DNA from: Roseiarcus sp035606915
GTDB taxonomy: Bacteria; Pseudomonadota; Alphaproteobacteria; Rhizobiales; Beijerinckiaceae
NCBI GenBank assembly: GCA_035606915.1
Contig: DATNDU010000040.1
Coordinates: 8,713-72,712 of the forward strand
DNA length: 64,000 nt
Reading direction: 5' to 3'
Part shown: positions 23,706 to 33,079 of the stretch, one piece after another
How positions within the stretch are numbered: the stretch's first letter is position 1
Layout of the letters: every line of letters starts with the position of its first letter
Notes under the pieces: model-generated
What the model was told of the DNA's origin: nothing
Databases searched by the model: none
Seen by the model: the letters and a program-made list of their open reading frames with translations, nothing else
Position numbers and translations under genes: made by a program

Positions 23706-24238
23706 TACTTCTTCTTCCCTTCCTTGCGGAAGATGAACTCGCCGGAGTATTTGACGCCCTTGCCCTTGTAAGGCTCAGGCGGGCGGAACTCGCGAATTTG
23801 CGCTGCGACCTCGCCGACCTGCTGCCTGTCGACGCCGGCGACGGTGATTTCCGTCGGCCTCGGCGTCGTGATGGTGACGCCGGCGGGGATCGGGTAGATT
23901 ACGTCGTGGCTGTAGCCGAGCGAAAGTTGCAGGTTCTTGCCTGCCACTGCCGCCTTGTAGCCGACGCCGTTGATCTCAAGCTTCTTTTCGAAGCCCGTGG
24001 TCACGCCGGTGATGAGGTTCTGCACGCGGGCGCGCGCCGTGCCCCACAAGGCGCGGCTCTGCTTGTCTTGCCCAAGCGGGGCCACGAGCACCGAGCCGCT
24101 TTCGACCTTGACCGACACCGCGTCGGGCGCGGTGAAGCTGAGTTCGCCTTTGGCGCCCTTCACGGCGACATGCTGACCCTCGACCTTGGCGGTGACGCCG
24201 GTCGGGATGACGATGGGCTTTTTTCCGACACGAGACAT
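23705..24238 (-). CDS. rplF: 50S ribosomal protein L6
   Basis: A 177-residue protein with the duplicated L6 fold. Start MSRVGKKPIVIPTGV at 24238 is chosen by homology; a longer in-frame stretch upstream overlaps rpsH. The C-terminal signature PEPYKGKGVKYSGEFI and the FRKEGKKK tail are present. It lies 13 nt after rpsH. No anomalies. Confidence 0.97.
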   Translation of the reverse strand: MSRVGKKPIVIPTGVTAKVEGQHVAVKGAKGELSFTAPDAVSVKVESGSVLVAPLGQDKQSRALWGTARARVQNLITGVTTGFEKKLEINGVGYKAAVAGKNLQLSLGYSHDVIYPIPAGVTITTPRPTEITVAGVDRQQVGEVAAQIREFRPPEPYKGKGVKYSGEFIFRKEGKKK

Positions 24239-24251
24239 TGAGGAACTCCCG

Positions 24252-24650
24252 TCAGAATACGGTGCAGAGCACTTCGCCGCCAACATGCGCCTCGCGTGCG
24301 TCGTGATCCGCCATCACGCCCTTCGGCGTCGACAGGATCGAGACGCCGAGACCGTTGGCGACGCGCGGCATGCCGTCGACGGCGACATAGACGCGCCGGC
24401 CCGGCTTCGATACGCGGTCAATCTTGCGAATGACCGGCTGGTTGTCGAAATACTTCAGCTCGATCTCGAACTCGGAGCGGCCGTTGCCGTAATCCGTGGT
24501 CGAATAGCCGCGGATATAGCCCTCGGTCTGCAACACGTCGAGAACGTGCTGGCGAAGCTTGGAGCCGGGCGTGGAGACCTTGCCGCGCCGACGCATCTGC
24601 GCGTTGCGGATGCGGGTCAGCATGTCGCCCAAGGGATCGTTGACTGCCAT
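24252..24650 (-). CDS. rpsH: 30S ribosomal protein S8
   Basis: A 132-residue 16S-rRNA-binding protein: NDPLGDMLTRIRNAQMRRR at the N terminus and GVSILSTPKGVMADHDAREAHVGGEVLCTVF (pieces) at the C terminus are the S8 hallmarks. S8 is the translational repressor of the spc operon in E. coli; whether that holds here is not visible. Start ATG at 24650. Confidence 0.97.
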   Translation of the reverse strand: MAVNDPLGDMLTRIRNAQMRRRGKVSTPGSKLRQHVLDVLQTEGYIRGYSTTDYGNGRSEFEIELKYFDNQPVIRKIDRVSKPGRRVYVAVDGMPRVANGLGVSILSTPKGVMADHDAREAHVGGEVLCTVF

Positions 24651-24663
24651 GATGCGCTCCCCC

Positions 24664-24969
24664 TTACCAGCTCGACTTCACGAGGCCTGGGATCAGGCCC
24701 TTGTTGCCGAGCTCACGCAAGGCGATGCGGCTCATCCTGAGCTTGCGATAGAAGGCGCGTGGCCGCCCGGTCACCTCGCAGCGGTTGCGCACGCGGTTGG
24801 CGGCGCCGTTGCGCGGCAACTCGGCGAGCTTGAGGCGCGCCTCGAAGCGCTCCTCCATCGAATTCGCCTCGGTGTTGGCGACTTCAAGAAGACGCTGGCG
24901 GCGGGCAGCGAATTTCTTCACCAGCCGCTGCTTACGCAGGTTATTCTCAATTGCGCTCTTCTTAGCCAT
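24664..24969 (-). CDS. rpsN: 30S ribosomal protein S14
   Basis: A 101-residue protein of the zinc-free type. MAKKSAIENN opens the protein and NRCEVTGRPRAFYRKLRMSRIALRELGNKG closes it (in pieces). Only one cysteine remains of the CxxC-CxxC zinc ribbon, and the length of about 100 residues is typical of that form. ATG at 24969; upstream codons are intergenic. Normal place between rplE and rpsH. Confidence 0.96.
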   Translation of the reverse strand: MAKKSAIENNLRKQRLVKKFAARRQRLLEVANTEANSMEERFEARLKLAELPRNGAANRVRNRCEVTGRPRAFYRKLRMSRIALRELGNKGLIPGLVKSSW

Positions 24970-25009
24970 CAAAGGCCTCCAGTTATCCGCGTTTGAACTC
25001 TTTTGAAGT

Positions 25010-25714
25010 TCACTGCCGGAACGGGAAATTGAAGGCGCGCAGCAAAGCGCGCGCCTCCGCGTCGGTCTTAGCCGTCGTGCAGACGACGATGTCAAGCCCC
25101 AACATCGATTCCGCTTTATCGTAATCGATTTCGGGGAAGATGATGTGCTCCTTGACGCCAAGCGCGAAATTGCCGCGCCCGTCGAACGACTTCGGATCAA
25201 GCCCGCGGAAATCGCGCACGCGAGGCAGCGCGATCGTCACCAGGCGGTCGAGAAACTCGTACATACGCGTCTTGCGCAACGTCACCTTGGCGCCGATCGG
25301 CATGTTCTCGCGCACTTTGAAGGTCGAGATCGCCTTGCGGGCGTGGGTGATGATCGGCTTCTGGCCGGCGATCAGCGCCAAGTCGTTGGCGGCCGAGGTC
25401 ACCTTCTTGGTGTCGTTGACGGCCTCGCCGACGCCCATGTTGAGCACGATCTTGTCGATCTTCGGCACTTCCAGTTTGTTCTTGTAGCCGAACTCCTTGA
25501 CCAGCGCAGGGATGATCTCCTGCTCGTACTGGAGTTTCAGCCGCGCCGCGTAATCCTTCGGCGCCGCCTCCACCTTGCCGGCGGCGGCGACTTCACTCTG
25601 CGCGGGACGCCCGCCCTTGACTTTTTTCGGCTCCGGCTTGCCGCCGCCCTTCAGCGCCGAGGAATCCTTCCCCGCCTTGGCGGACTTGCCGCCCTTGTCC
25701 TTGGCCTCAGCCAT
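25010..25714 (-). CDS. rplE: 50S ribosomal protein L5 with long N-terminal extension
   Basis: A 234-residue protein; L5 is normally about 180-187 residues. The canonical L5 fold begins near residue 55 (RLKLQYEQEIIPALVKEFGYKN) and ends with LLRAFNFPFRQ. The first 50 residues are Lys/Gly/Ala/Pro-rich without hydrophobic core, so probably disordered and rRNA-contacting. The long start is supported because the ATG at 25714 overlaps the rplX stop by 8 nt and no other Met precedes the core. Binds 5S rRNA in the central protuberance. Confidence 0.95.
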   Translation of the reverse strand: MAEAKDKGGKSAKAGKDSSALKGGGKPEPKKVKGGRPAQSEVAAAGKVEAAPKDYAARLKLQYEQEIIPALVKEFGYKNKLEVPKIDKIVLNMGVGEAVNDTKKVTSAANDLALIAGQKPIITHARKAISTFKVRENMPIGAKVTLRKTRMYEFLDRLVTIALPRVRDFRGLDPKSFDGRGNFALGVKEHIIFPEIDYDKAESMLGLDIVVCTTAKTDAEARALLRAFNFPFRQ

Positions 25715-26027
25715 CGATCAAATCTCCAGAACGCTTTGCGAAACGGACCTTGCGGCCGTCGTCGAGAACCTTGAAGCCCACCCGCGTCGGCTTGCCATCC
25801 TTGGGGTCGGCAATGGCGAGATTGGAGAGGTCGATCGTCGCCTCTTTGGTCAGGATGCCGCCCTCGGCATTCTGCGCGCTCGGCTTGGTATGGCGCTTGA
25901 CGAGGTTGACGCCCTCGACAATGGCGCGCCCGGCGCTCGGGGAGACCGAGCGGACCTCGCCGGTGCGGCCCTTGTCGCGGCCGGCGAGCACGACGACCTT
26001 GTCGCCTTTCTTGATCTTTGCGGCCAT
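25707..26027 (-). CDS. rplX: 50S ribosomal protein L24
   Basis: A 106-residue assembly-initiator protein: KIKKGDKVVVLAGRDKGRTGEV is the KOW motif, then VEGVNLVKRHTKPS and the C-terminal KPTRVGFKVLDDGRKVRFAKRSG. ATG at 26027 touches the rplN stop, and its 3' end overlaps rplE by 8 nt. Length is normal. Confidence 0.97.
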   Translation of the reverse strand: MAAKIKKGDKVVVLAGRDKGRTGEVRSVSPSAGRAIVEGVNLVKRHTKPSAQNAEGGILTKEATIDLSNLAIADPKDGKPTRVGFKVLDDGRKVRFAKRSGDLIDG

Positions 26028-26395
26028 TACAGCACCTCAGGCGCGAGCGAAATGATCTTCACGTGGTTCTTGGCCCGCAACTCGCGCGGCACCGGCCCGA
26101 AGATGCGGGTGCCGACCGGCTCGCTCTGGTTGTTGATGAGCACCGCCGCGTTGGAGTCGAAGCGGATCACCGAGCCGTCGGCGCGGCGAATGTCCTTGGC
26201 AGTGCGCACGACCACCGCCTTCATGACATCGCCCTTCTTCACGCGCCCGCGCGGGATCGCCTCCTTGATCGAGACGACGATGATGTCGCCGATCGAGGCG
26301 TAGCGGCGCTTCGAGCCGCCGAGCACCTTGATGCACATGACGCGACGCGCGCCGGAATTGTCGGCGACGTCCAGGTTGGTTTGCATCTGAATCAT
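26027..26395 (-). CDS. rplN: 50S ribosomal protein L14
   Basis: A 122-residue protein that starts MIQMQTNLDVADNSGARRVMCIKV and ends FGPVPRELRAKNHVKIISLAPEVL (pieces), the standard L14 pattern. It contacts helix 14 of 23S rRNA and S6/initiation partners at the subunit interface. A 98-nt gap separates it from rpsQ, one of the larger gaps in the S10-spc run, but no gene or clear structure is in it. Confidence 0.97.
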   Translation of the reverse strand: MIQMQTNLDVADNSGARRVMCIKVLGGSKRRYASIGDIIVVSIKEAIPRGRVKKGDVMKAVVVRTAKDIRRADGSVIRFDSNAAVLINNQSEPVGTRIFGPVPRELRAKNHVKIISLAPEVL

Positions 26396-26493
26396 GGTCT
26401 AGACTTCCTTTCCGGATGGTCTCCGGAGACTCGACGTCCCCAGACCGCGTCCGACGAGGGCGCGTCGCCCCCGGCTTGTTTGAGGTTCGATGC

Positions 26494-26799
26494 TCAACCG
26501 CCGCTGGCGCTGGTTTCGGCTTCCGGCGCCGATTCCGGCGCAGGCGCCGGCGCTTTGGCGACCTTCGCCGCCTCGTCGATGACGATCCAGCGCTTCAGAC
26601 GCGAGATCGGCTTGGTCTCCTCGATGGAGACAGCGTCGCCGACCTTCTGCGTCTTGTTCTCGACATGGGCGTGATAGTTCTTGGACTTGCGCACCGTCTT
26701 CTTGAGAAGCGGATGCGTGAAGCGGCGCTCGACCTTCACCACGAGGGTCTTCTGCTGCTTGTCGCTGACGACGACGCCCTGGAGGATACGCTTCGGCAT
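26494..26799 (-). CDS. rpsQ: 30S ribosomal protein S17 with C-terminal extension
   Basis: A 101-residue protein; the usual length is about 80-87. The OB-fold core PKRILQGVVVSDKQQKTLVVKVERRFTHP through SRLKRWIVI is ordinary. The last 25 residues (AAKVAKAPAPAPESAPEAE and a Ser/Gly end) form a proline/alanine/glutamate-rich tail that probably lies on the ribosome surface. ATG at 26799, 5 nt after rpmC. Confidence 0.95.
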   Translation of the reverse strand: MPKRILQGVVVSDKQQKTLVVKVERRFTHPLLKKTVRKSKNYHAHVENKTQKVGDAVSIEETKPISRLKRWIVIDEAAKVAKAPAPAPESAPEAETSASGG

Positions 26800-26804
26800 G
26801 GGCC

Positions 26805-27020
26805 TCAGCCCTCCTTTTTGGCCGCGGCTCTCTGCGCGGCGATGGTCTTCACGCGGGCGACGTCGCGGCGCACGACGCGCACCCGCGCCGTATCCTGCAA
26901 CTGGCCGCTGGCGCGCTGAAAGCGCAGGTTGAACTGCTCCTTCTTCAGCTTCAGCGCCTCGTCATCGAGCTGATCCTCGGTCATCACGCGGAGATCCGCG
27001 ACGCGAGCTTTCGCTTTCAT
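26805..27020 (-). CDS. rpmC: 50S ribosomal protein L29
   Basis: A 71-residue two-helix protein: MKAKARVADLRVMTEDQL followed by KEQFNLRFQRASGQLQDTARVRVVRRDVARVKT (pieces). It sits at the polypeptide exit where signal recognition particle and trigger factor bind. ATG at 27020 fits homology; longer upstream frame is rplP sequence. Canonical place between rplP and rpsQ. Confidence 0.95.
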   Translation of the reverse strand: MKAKARVADLRVMTEDQLDDEALKLKKEQFNLRFQRASGQLQDTARVRVVRRDVARVKTIAAQRAAAKKEG

Positions 27021-27031
27021 CTCAAAACATC

Positions 27032-27445
27032 CTACTCGGCGATTCGCTGAATGAAACGCGTCTTGATCGGCAGCTTGGCGGCGGCGAGCGCGAAAGCCTC
27101 GCGCGCGATCTGCTCGGGCACGCCATCGACCTCGAACATGATGCGGCCCGGCGCGACCCGGGTCACCCAAAATTCCGGCGCGCCCTTGCCCTTGCCCATG
27201 CGCACTTCGATCGGCTTCTTCGACACCGGCACGTCGCAGAAGACGCGGATCCAGACGCGGCCGGCGCGCTTCATATGGCGGGTCAGCGCGCGGCGGGCGG
27301 CCTCGATCTGGCGCGCGGTGACGCGCTCCGGCTCCAAGGCCTTGAGGCCGAACTCGCCGAAGTTGAGCTCCGCCCCGCCCTTGGTGTTGCCGCTGATGCG
27401 GCCCTTGAAGGCCTTGCGGAACTTGGTTCGCTTGGGTTGCATCAT
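27032..27445 (-). CDS. rplP: 50S ribosomal protein L16
   Basis: A 137-residue protein with MMQPKRTKFRKAFKGRISG at the N terminus, the MGKGKGAPEFWVTRVAPGRIMFEVDGV segment and LPIKTRFIQRI at the end. L16 organises the peptidyl-transferase A-site region. Start MMQPKR at 27445 with the rpsC stop 21 nt upstream. Normal length. Confidence 0.97.
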   Translation of the reverse strand: MMQPKRTKFRKAFKGRISGNTKGGAELNFGEFGLKALEPERVTARQIEAARRALTRHMKRAGRVWIRVFCDVPVSKKPIEVRMGKGKGAPEFWVTRVAPGRIMFEVDGVPEQIAREAFALAAAKLPIKTRFIQRIAE

Positions 27446-27466
27446 GGTCGTGAACTCGTCTCTTTA

Positions 27467-28231
27467 TCAGGCCGCGTCGCGCCCACGCCGGCCACCGCCG
27501 TCGCGATCGCGACGATCGCGGCCCTCGCCGCCTTCGCGGCGCGGGCGATGCGTGGATTGGTTGTCGGCCTCGTGCATTTTCCGATCCTGCGCCATCGGGT
27601 CGTGCTCAAGGATTTCGCCCTTGAATACCCAAACCTTGATGCCGCAAGTGCCGTAAGCGGTGTGCGCGGTGGCGACGCCGTAATCGACGTCGGCGCGCAG
27701 GGTGTGCAACGGCACGCGGCCTTCGCGGTACCACTCAAGCCGCGCGATCTCGGCGCCGCCGAGACGGCCGGAGCAGTTGATGCGAATGCCCTCGGCGCCC
27801 AGACGCATCGCCGATTGCACGGCGCGTTTCATGGCGCGGCGGAAGGCGACGCGGCGTTCGAGCTGCTGGGCGATGGAATCGGCCACCAGCGTCGCATCGA
27901 CCTCGGGCTTGCGCACCTCGACGATGTTGATCGCCACTTCCGACTTCGTCAGCTTGGCGACCTGCTTGCGCAGCTTGTCGATGTCGGCGCCCTTCTTGCC
28001 GATCACCACGCCCGGACGCGCCGAGTAAATGTTGACCCGGCACTTCTTGTGCGGCCGCTCGATGACGATCTTGGAGATCGCCGCCTGTTTGAGGCCGCCC
28101 ATCAGAACTTCGCGGATCTTCATGTCCTCGTGCAGCAGCTTGCCGTACTCGGTCTTGTTGGAGAACCAGCGGCTGTCCCAGGTGCGGTTGACGCCGAGGC
28201 GCAGGCCGATCGGATTGATCTTCTGTCCCAT
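27467..28231 (-). CDS. rpsC: 30S ribosomal protein S3
   Basis: A 254-residue protein. The KH domain (VNIYSARPGVVIGKKGADI, GXXG type) and the C-terminal domain with IARLEWYREGRVPLHTLRADVDYG are clear. The last about 30 residues are an Arg/Gly/Asp-rich tail (REGGEGRDRRDRDGGGRRG) longer than in E. coli and frequent in Rhizobiales. Helps mRNA entry and helicase activity of the ribosome. ATG at 28231, 10 nt after rplV. Confidence 0.97.
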   Translation of the reverse strand: MGQKINPIGLRLGVNRTWDSRWFSNKTEYGKLLHEDMKIREVLMGGLKQAAISKIVIERPHKKCRVNIYSARPGVVIGKKGADIDKLRKQVAKLTKSEVAINIVEVRKPEVDATLVADSIAQQLERRVAFRRAMKRAVQSAMRLGAEGIRINCSGRLGGAEIARLEWYREGRVPLHTLRADVDYGVATAHTAYGTCGIKVWVFKGEILEHDPMAQDRKMHEADNQSTHRPRREGGEGRDRRDRDGGGRRGRDAA

Positions 28232-28241
28232 CGCTGCCTCC

Positions 28242-28631
28242 TCAGGCCGCTTGCGTTTCGGCCGCGACTTCCCGCACCACGATCGTGATGTTGGAGAACG
28301 GCTTCTCGATGCGGCCGGCTCGTCCGCGCGCGCGGGGGCTGAAACGCTTCATAATCATGTCCTTGCCGACGAAGGCCTGCGCGACGACGAGATCGTCGAC
28401 GTCGAGCTCGTGGTTGTTCTCGGCGTTGGCGATGGCGCTCTCAAGCGCCTTCTTCACCTCGACCGAGATGCGCTTGTGGCTGAACTCGAGATCGGCGAGC
28501 GCCTTCGACACCTTCTTGCCGCGGATGAGCTGGGCGAGAAGATTGAGCTTCTGCGGGCTCACGCGCAACATGCGGATCGTGGCCTTGGCCTCGTTATCAG
28601 CGAGGCGGCGGGGGTTTTTCGTCTGGCCCAT
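28242..28631 (-). CDS. rplV: 50S ribosomal protein L22
   Basis: A 129-residue protein: ATIRMLRVSPQKLNLLAQLIRGKKV and the beta-hairpin tip segment KRFSPRARGRAGRIEKPFSNITIVV that lines the exit tunnel near the macrolide site. The tip residues look wild type. ATG at 28631 is 1 nt after the rpsS stop. A little longer at the ends than enteric L22 (110). Confidence 0.97.
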   Translation of the reverse strand: MGQTKNPRRLADNEAKATIRMLRVSPQKLNLLAQLIRGKKVSKALADLEFSHKRISVEVKKALESAIANAENNHELDVDDLVVAQAFVGKDMIMKRFSPRARGRAGRIEKPFSNITIVVREVAAETQAA

Positions 28632-28632
28632 C

Positions 28633-28911
28633 TTAGCCTCGCTTCGCCTTCTTGTCGGCGGAATGGCCGTGGAACGTGCGTGTCGGCGCGAATTCGCCGA
28701 ACTTATGCCCGATCATCTCCTCCGACACCATCACCGGCACATGCTTGTGGCCGTTGTAGACGCCGAAGGTGACGCCGACGAACTGCGGCAGGATGGTCGA
28801 ACGACGGCTCCAGATCTTGACGATGTCGCTGCGCTGCGACGCTCGCGCCGTTTCCGCCTTCTTGAGCATGTAGCCGTCAACGAACGGCCCCTTCCAAATC
28901 GAGCGCGCCAT
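28633..28911 (-). CDS. rpsS: 30S ribosomal protein S19
   Basis: A 92-residue protein with ARSIWKGPFVDGYMLKKAE, WSRRSTILPQFVGVTFGVYNGHKHVPVMVSEEMIGHKFGEFAPTRTF (in pieces) covering the complete S19 pattern. It contacts S13 and tRNA in the head; the S13 gene (rpsM) itself is not in the window. ATG at 28911, 4 nt after rplB. Confidence 0.97.
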   Translation of the reverse strand: MARSIWKGPFVDGYMLKKAETARASQRSDIVKIWSRRSTILPQFVGVTFGVYNGHKHVPVMVSEEMIGHKFGEFAPTRTFHGHSADKKAKRG

Positions 28912-28915
28912 TGGC

Positions 28916-29752
28916 TCAGCCCTTCTTCTTGCGGACGTGCCGCGAAGCGACGATGAATTTGTCGGTGCGCTTGTTGGAGCGCGTCTTCTTGCCCTTGGTC
29001 GGCTTGCCCCACGGACTGACCGGATGACGGCCGCCGGAGGTGCGGCCTTCGCCGCCGCCGTGCGGGTGATCGACCGGGTTCATGGTGACGCCGCGATTAT
29101 GCGGGCGCCGGCCGAGCCAGCGGTTGCGCCCCGCCTTGCCAAGCGAAGCGTTCATGTGATCGGGGTTCGACACCGCGCCGACGGTGGCGAAGCAAAGCCC
29201 ATGAACGACACGCTGCTCGCCGGAATTGAGTCGGATCGAGACGTAGCCCTGATCGCGGCCCACGATCTGCGCGTAAGTCCCGGCCGAGCGGGCGACCGCG
29301 CCGCCCTTGCCGATCTTCAGCTCGACATTGTGGACAATGGTGCCGACCGGAATGCTGGACAGCGGCATCGCGTTGCCGGGCTTCACGTCGACGCTCTGGC
29401 CCGCCACCACCTCGTCGCCGACGCTGAGGCGCTGCGGCGCGACAATGTAGGACAGCTCGCCGTCGCTGTATTTAATCAGCGCGATGAAGGCGGAGCGATT
29501 GGGATCGTATTCCAGCCGCTCGACCTTCGCCGTCAGCGTGTTGCGGCGCTTGAAATCCACCAGGCGGTAGGACTGCTTGTGGCCGCCGCCGCGAAAGCGC
29601 ACGGTGATGCGGCCGGCGTTGTTGCGCCCGCCCTTCTCCGACTTGCCGACGGTCAGCGACTTGACCGGCTTGCCCTTGTGCAGCGCCGACCGATCGACGA
29701 TCGCGAGCTGGCGCAGGCCCGGCGTATACGGCTTGTAAGTCTTCAAAGCCAT
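28916..29752 (-). CDS. rplB: 50S ribosomal protein L2
   Basis: A 278-residue core protein near the peptidyl-transferase centre. Motifs include KTYKPYTPGLRQL, GRITVRFRGGGHKQSYRLVDFKR, and GVTMNPVDHPHGGGEGRTSGGRHPVSPWGKPTKGKKTR (pieces) with the conserved His of DHPHGGGEG. Start ATG at 29752, 10 nt after rplW. Length is normal. Confidence 0.98.
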   Translation of the reverse strand: MALKTYKPYTPGLRQLAIVDRSALHKGKPVKSLTVGKSEKGGRNNAGRITVRFRGGGHKQSYRLVDFKRRNTLTAKVERLEYDPNRSAFIALIKYSDGELSYIVAPQRLSVGDEVVAGQSVDVKPGNAMPLSSIPVGTIVHNVELKIGKGGAVARSAGTYAQIVGRDQGYVSIRLNSGEQRVVHGLCFATVGAVSNPDHMNASLGKAGRNRWLGRRPHNRGVTMNPVDHPHGGGEGRTSGGRHPVSPWGKPTKGKKTRSNKRTDKFIVASRHVRKKKG

Positions 29753-29762
29753 GACTTGATCC

Positions 29763-30059
29763 TCAAACGCCCGTCGTCACGTCAATGCGGTGCCCGTCGG
29801 CGAGCGTCACCACCGCTTTCTTCATGTCCTGCTGCCGGCCCGGCCGGCCGCGGAACATCTTCGCCTTGCCCTTGCGGATAAGCGTGTTGACCGCGGTGAC
29901 CTTGACGTCGAACAGCTTCTCGACCGCCGCCTTGATCTGCGGCTTGGTCGCCTCCGGGCGGACGCGAAACACATATTGATTGTGGTCCGAAGCCATCGTC
30001 GCCTTCTCGGTGATGAGCGGGGCGACGACGGTGTCGTAGTGGCGCGTATCTTTGTTCAT
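29763..30059 (-). CDS. rplW: 50S ribosomal protein L23
   Basis: A 98-residue protein at the exit tunnel: YDTVVAPLITEKATM, NQYVFRVRPEATKPQIKAAVEKLFDVKVTAVNTLIRKGK (pieces). It is the docking site for trigger factor. ATG at 30059 overlaps the rplD stop (ATGA), so they are coupled. Normal length. Confidence 0.96.
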   Translation of the reverse strand: MNKDTRHYDTVVAPLITEKATMASDHNQYVFRVRPEATKPQIKAAVEKLFDVKVTAVNTLIRKGKAKMFRGRPGRQQDMKKAVVTLADGHRIDVTTGV

Positions 30060-30676
30060 TTGAACCGCGCCTCCAGCGCTTCGACGGCCGCCTTCGTCAG
30101 CACGAGCTTGCCCCGGCGCATGATGTCGTAGACGTTGGCGCCCTGTACGGGCAACACGTCCACCTTTTGCAAGTTGCGGGCGGCAAGCGCGAAATTCGCG
30201 TTCACCTCGGCGCCGTCGACGATCAGCACGTTGTCGAGGGCGCTCTTCTTGAACGCCTCGCGCAGCAGCCTGGTCTTGGCCTCGCCGAGGTTGGCGTCGG
30301 ACCAGACGATCAACTCGCCCGCTTGGTGCTTAGCCGACAGCGCATGACGCATCGCCAGCGCTCGCACTTTCTGCGGCAGGTCATGCTCGAACGAGCGCAC
30401 CACCGGACCCATCGCCCGGCCGCCGCCGCGGAACTGTGGCACGCGCGCCGAACCGTGACGGGCGCCGCCGGTGCCCTTCTGCTTGTACATCTTCTTGCCG
30501 GTGCGCGCGATATCGGCGCGGCCGAGCGTCTTGGCGGAGCCGGCGCGGCGCTTGGCGAGCTGCCACTGCACCATGCGGGCGATCAGATCGGCGCGTGGCT
30601 TGAGGCCGAACACCGCGTCCGACAGCTCGATCGAGCCGCCCGCGGCGCCGTCGAGAGACGTGACATCGAGTTTCAT
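30056..30676 (-). CDS. rplD: 50S ribosomal protein L4
   Basis: A 206-residue protein. I chose MKLDVTSLDG at 30676 because AAGGGAGAG lies at suitable distance; a GTG three codons earlier overlaps that site. The extended loop KKMYKQKGTGGARHGSARVPQFRGGG that reaches the exit tunnel and VIVWSD-type C-terminal region are intact. In E. coli L4 also represses the S10 operon; no such leader could be recognised here before rpsJ. Confidence 0.96.
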   Translation of the reverse strand: MKLDVTSLDGAAGGSIELSDAVFGLKPRADLIARMVQWQLAKRRAGSAKTLGRADIARTGKKMYKQKGTGGARHGSARVPQFRGGGRAMGPVVRSFEHDLPQKVRALAMRHALSAKHQAGELIVWSDANLGEAKTRLLREAFKKSALDNVLIVDGAEVNANFALAARNLQKVDVLPVQGANVYDIMRRGKLVLTKAAVEALEARFK

Positions 30677-30681
30677 GCGCG

Positions 30682-31395
30682 TCACTCTCCCTTGGATTCG
30701 ACGGCGTCCGCCTTGGCGGCGGGAGCCTTGAACTTGCCGGGCGCGGGCGTGTCCTTGTGCGCGGGCTTCTTGACCGCATCGCGCATGGAAATCCAGCCGC
30801 CGGCGTGGCCGGGCACCGAACCCTCAACCAGGATCAGGCCGCGCTCGACGTCGGTGCGCACGACCTTGAGGTTTTGCGTCGTCACCGTCTCGACGCCCAT
30901 ATGGCCGGCCATCTTCTTGTTCTTGAAGGTCTTGCCGGGGTCCTGGCGGCCGCCGGTGGAGCCATGCGAACGGTGCGACACCGAGACGCCGTGGGTGGCG
31001 CGCAGGCCGCCGAAGTTCCAGCGTTTCATCGGGCCGGCGAACCCCTTGCCGAGCGTCACGCCGGTGACATCGACATATTGTCCAACGGCGAAATGGTCAG
31101 CGGTGATTTCAGCCCCGACGGGCAGCACTTGGTCTTCCCCGACGCGGAACTCGGCGAGCTTCATCTTCGGCTCGACGTTCGCCACCGCGAAGCGGCCGCG
31201 CTCGGCCTTGGAGACGTTCTTTACTTTGGCGCGGCCGGCGCCGAGCTGAATCGCCGTGTAGCCGTTCTTCTCCTTGGTGCGATGCGCGACGACCTGGCAT
31301 CCCTCCAGCGACAGAACGGTGCAGGGCACATGATCGCCGCCGTCGGTGAAGACGCGGGTCATGCCCAGCTTCTTTGCAATTATGCCTGAACGCAT
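30682..31395 (-). CDS. rplC: 50S ribosomal protein L3
   Basis: A 237-residue protein. It starts MRSGIIAKKLGMTRVF at 31395 and contains the MKRWNFGGLRATHGVSVSHRSHGSTGGRQDPGKTFKNKKMAGHMG loop (in pieces) with the glutamine that is methylated in proteobacteria (GGRQDPG). The C-terminal 25 residues are Lys/Ala/Pro-rich, usual for alphaproteobacteria. Separated from rplD by only 5 nt. Confidence 0.97.
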   Translation of the reverse strand: MRSGIIAKKLGMTRVFTDGGDHVPCTVLSLEGCQVVAHRTKEKNGYTAIQLGAGRAKVKNVSKAERGRFAVANVEPKMKLAEFRVGEDQVLPVGAEITADHFAVGQYVDVTGVTLGKGFAGPMKRWNFGGLRATHGVSVSHRSHGSTGGRQDPGKTFKNKKMAGHMGVETVTTQNLKVVRTDVERGLILVEGSVPGHAGGWISMRDAVKKPAHKDTPAPGKFKAPAAKADAVESKGE

Positions 31396-31456
31396 GGCGT
31401 CAATCCTTGCGGAGCGCATTCGTCATCTTTCGAAGAGGCGCTCTTTAGCGGGTCCC

Positions 31457-31765
<309 letters not shown>

Positions 31766-31832
31766 TTCGGTCTCGATCCCTAGAGAGAACCCGGGCGGGG
31801 CGAAACCCGCCTGGGCCTATCTCAAGCGTGCG

Positions 31833-33023
<1,191 letters not shown>

Positions 33024-33079
33024 TTCCAGGCTCCTTTGCGTATCTCTTGAGGGTCTCGGAACGCGTGACGCTTAAAGCG

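Noticed and set aside
26396..26493. Possible tRNA in the rplN-rpsQ gap
   Set aside because: GGTTCGATG resembles a T-loop, but no cloverleaf stems or acceptor pairing could be drawn.
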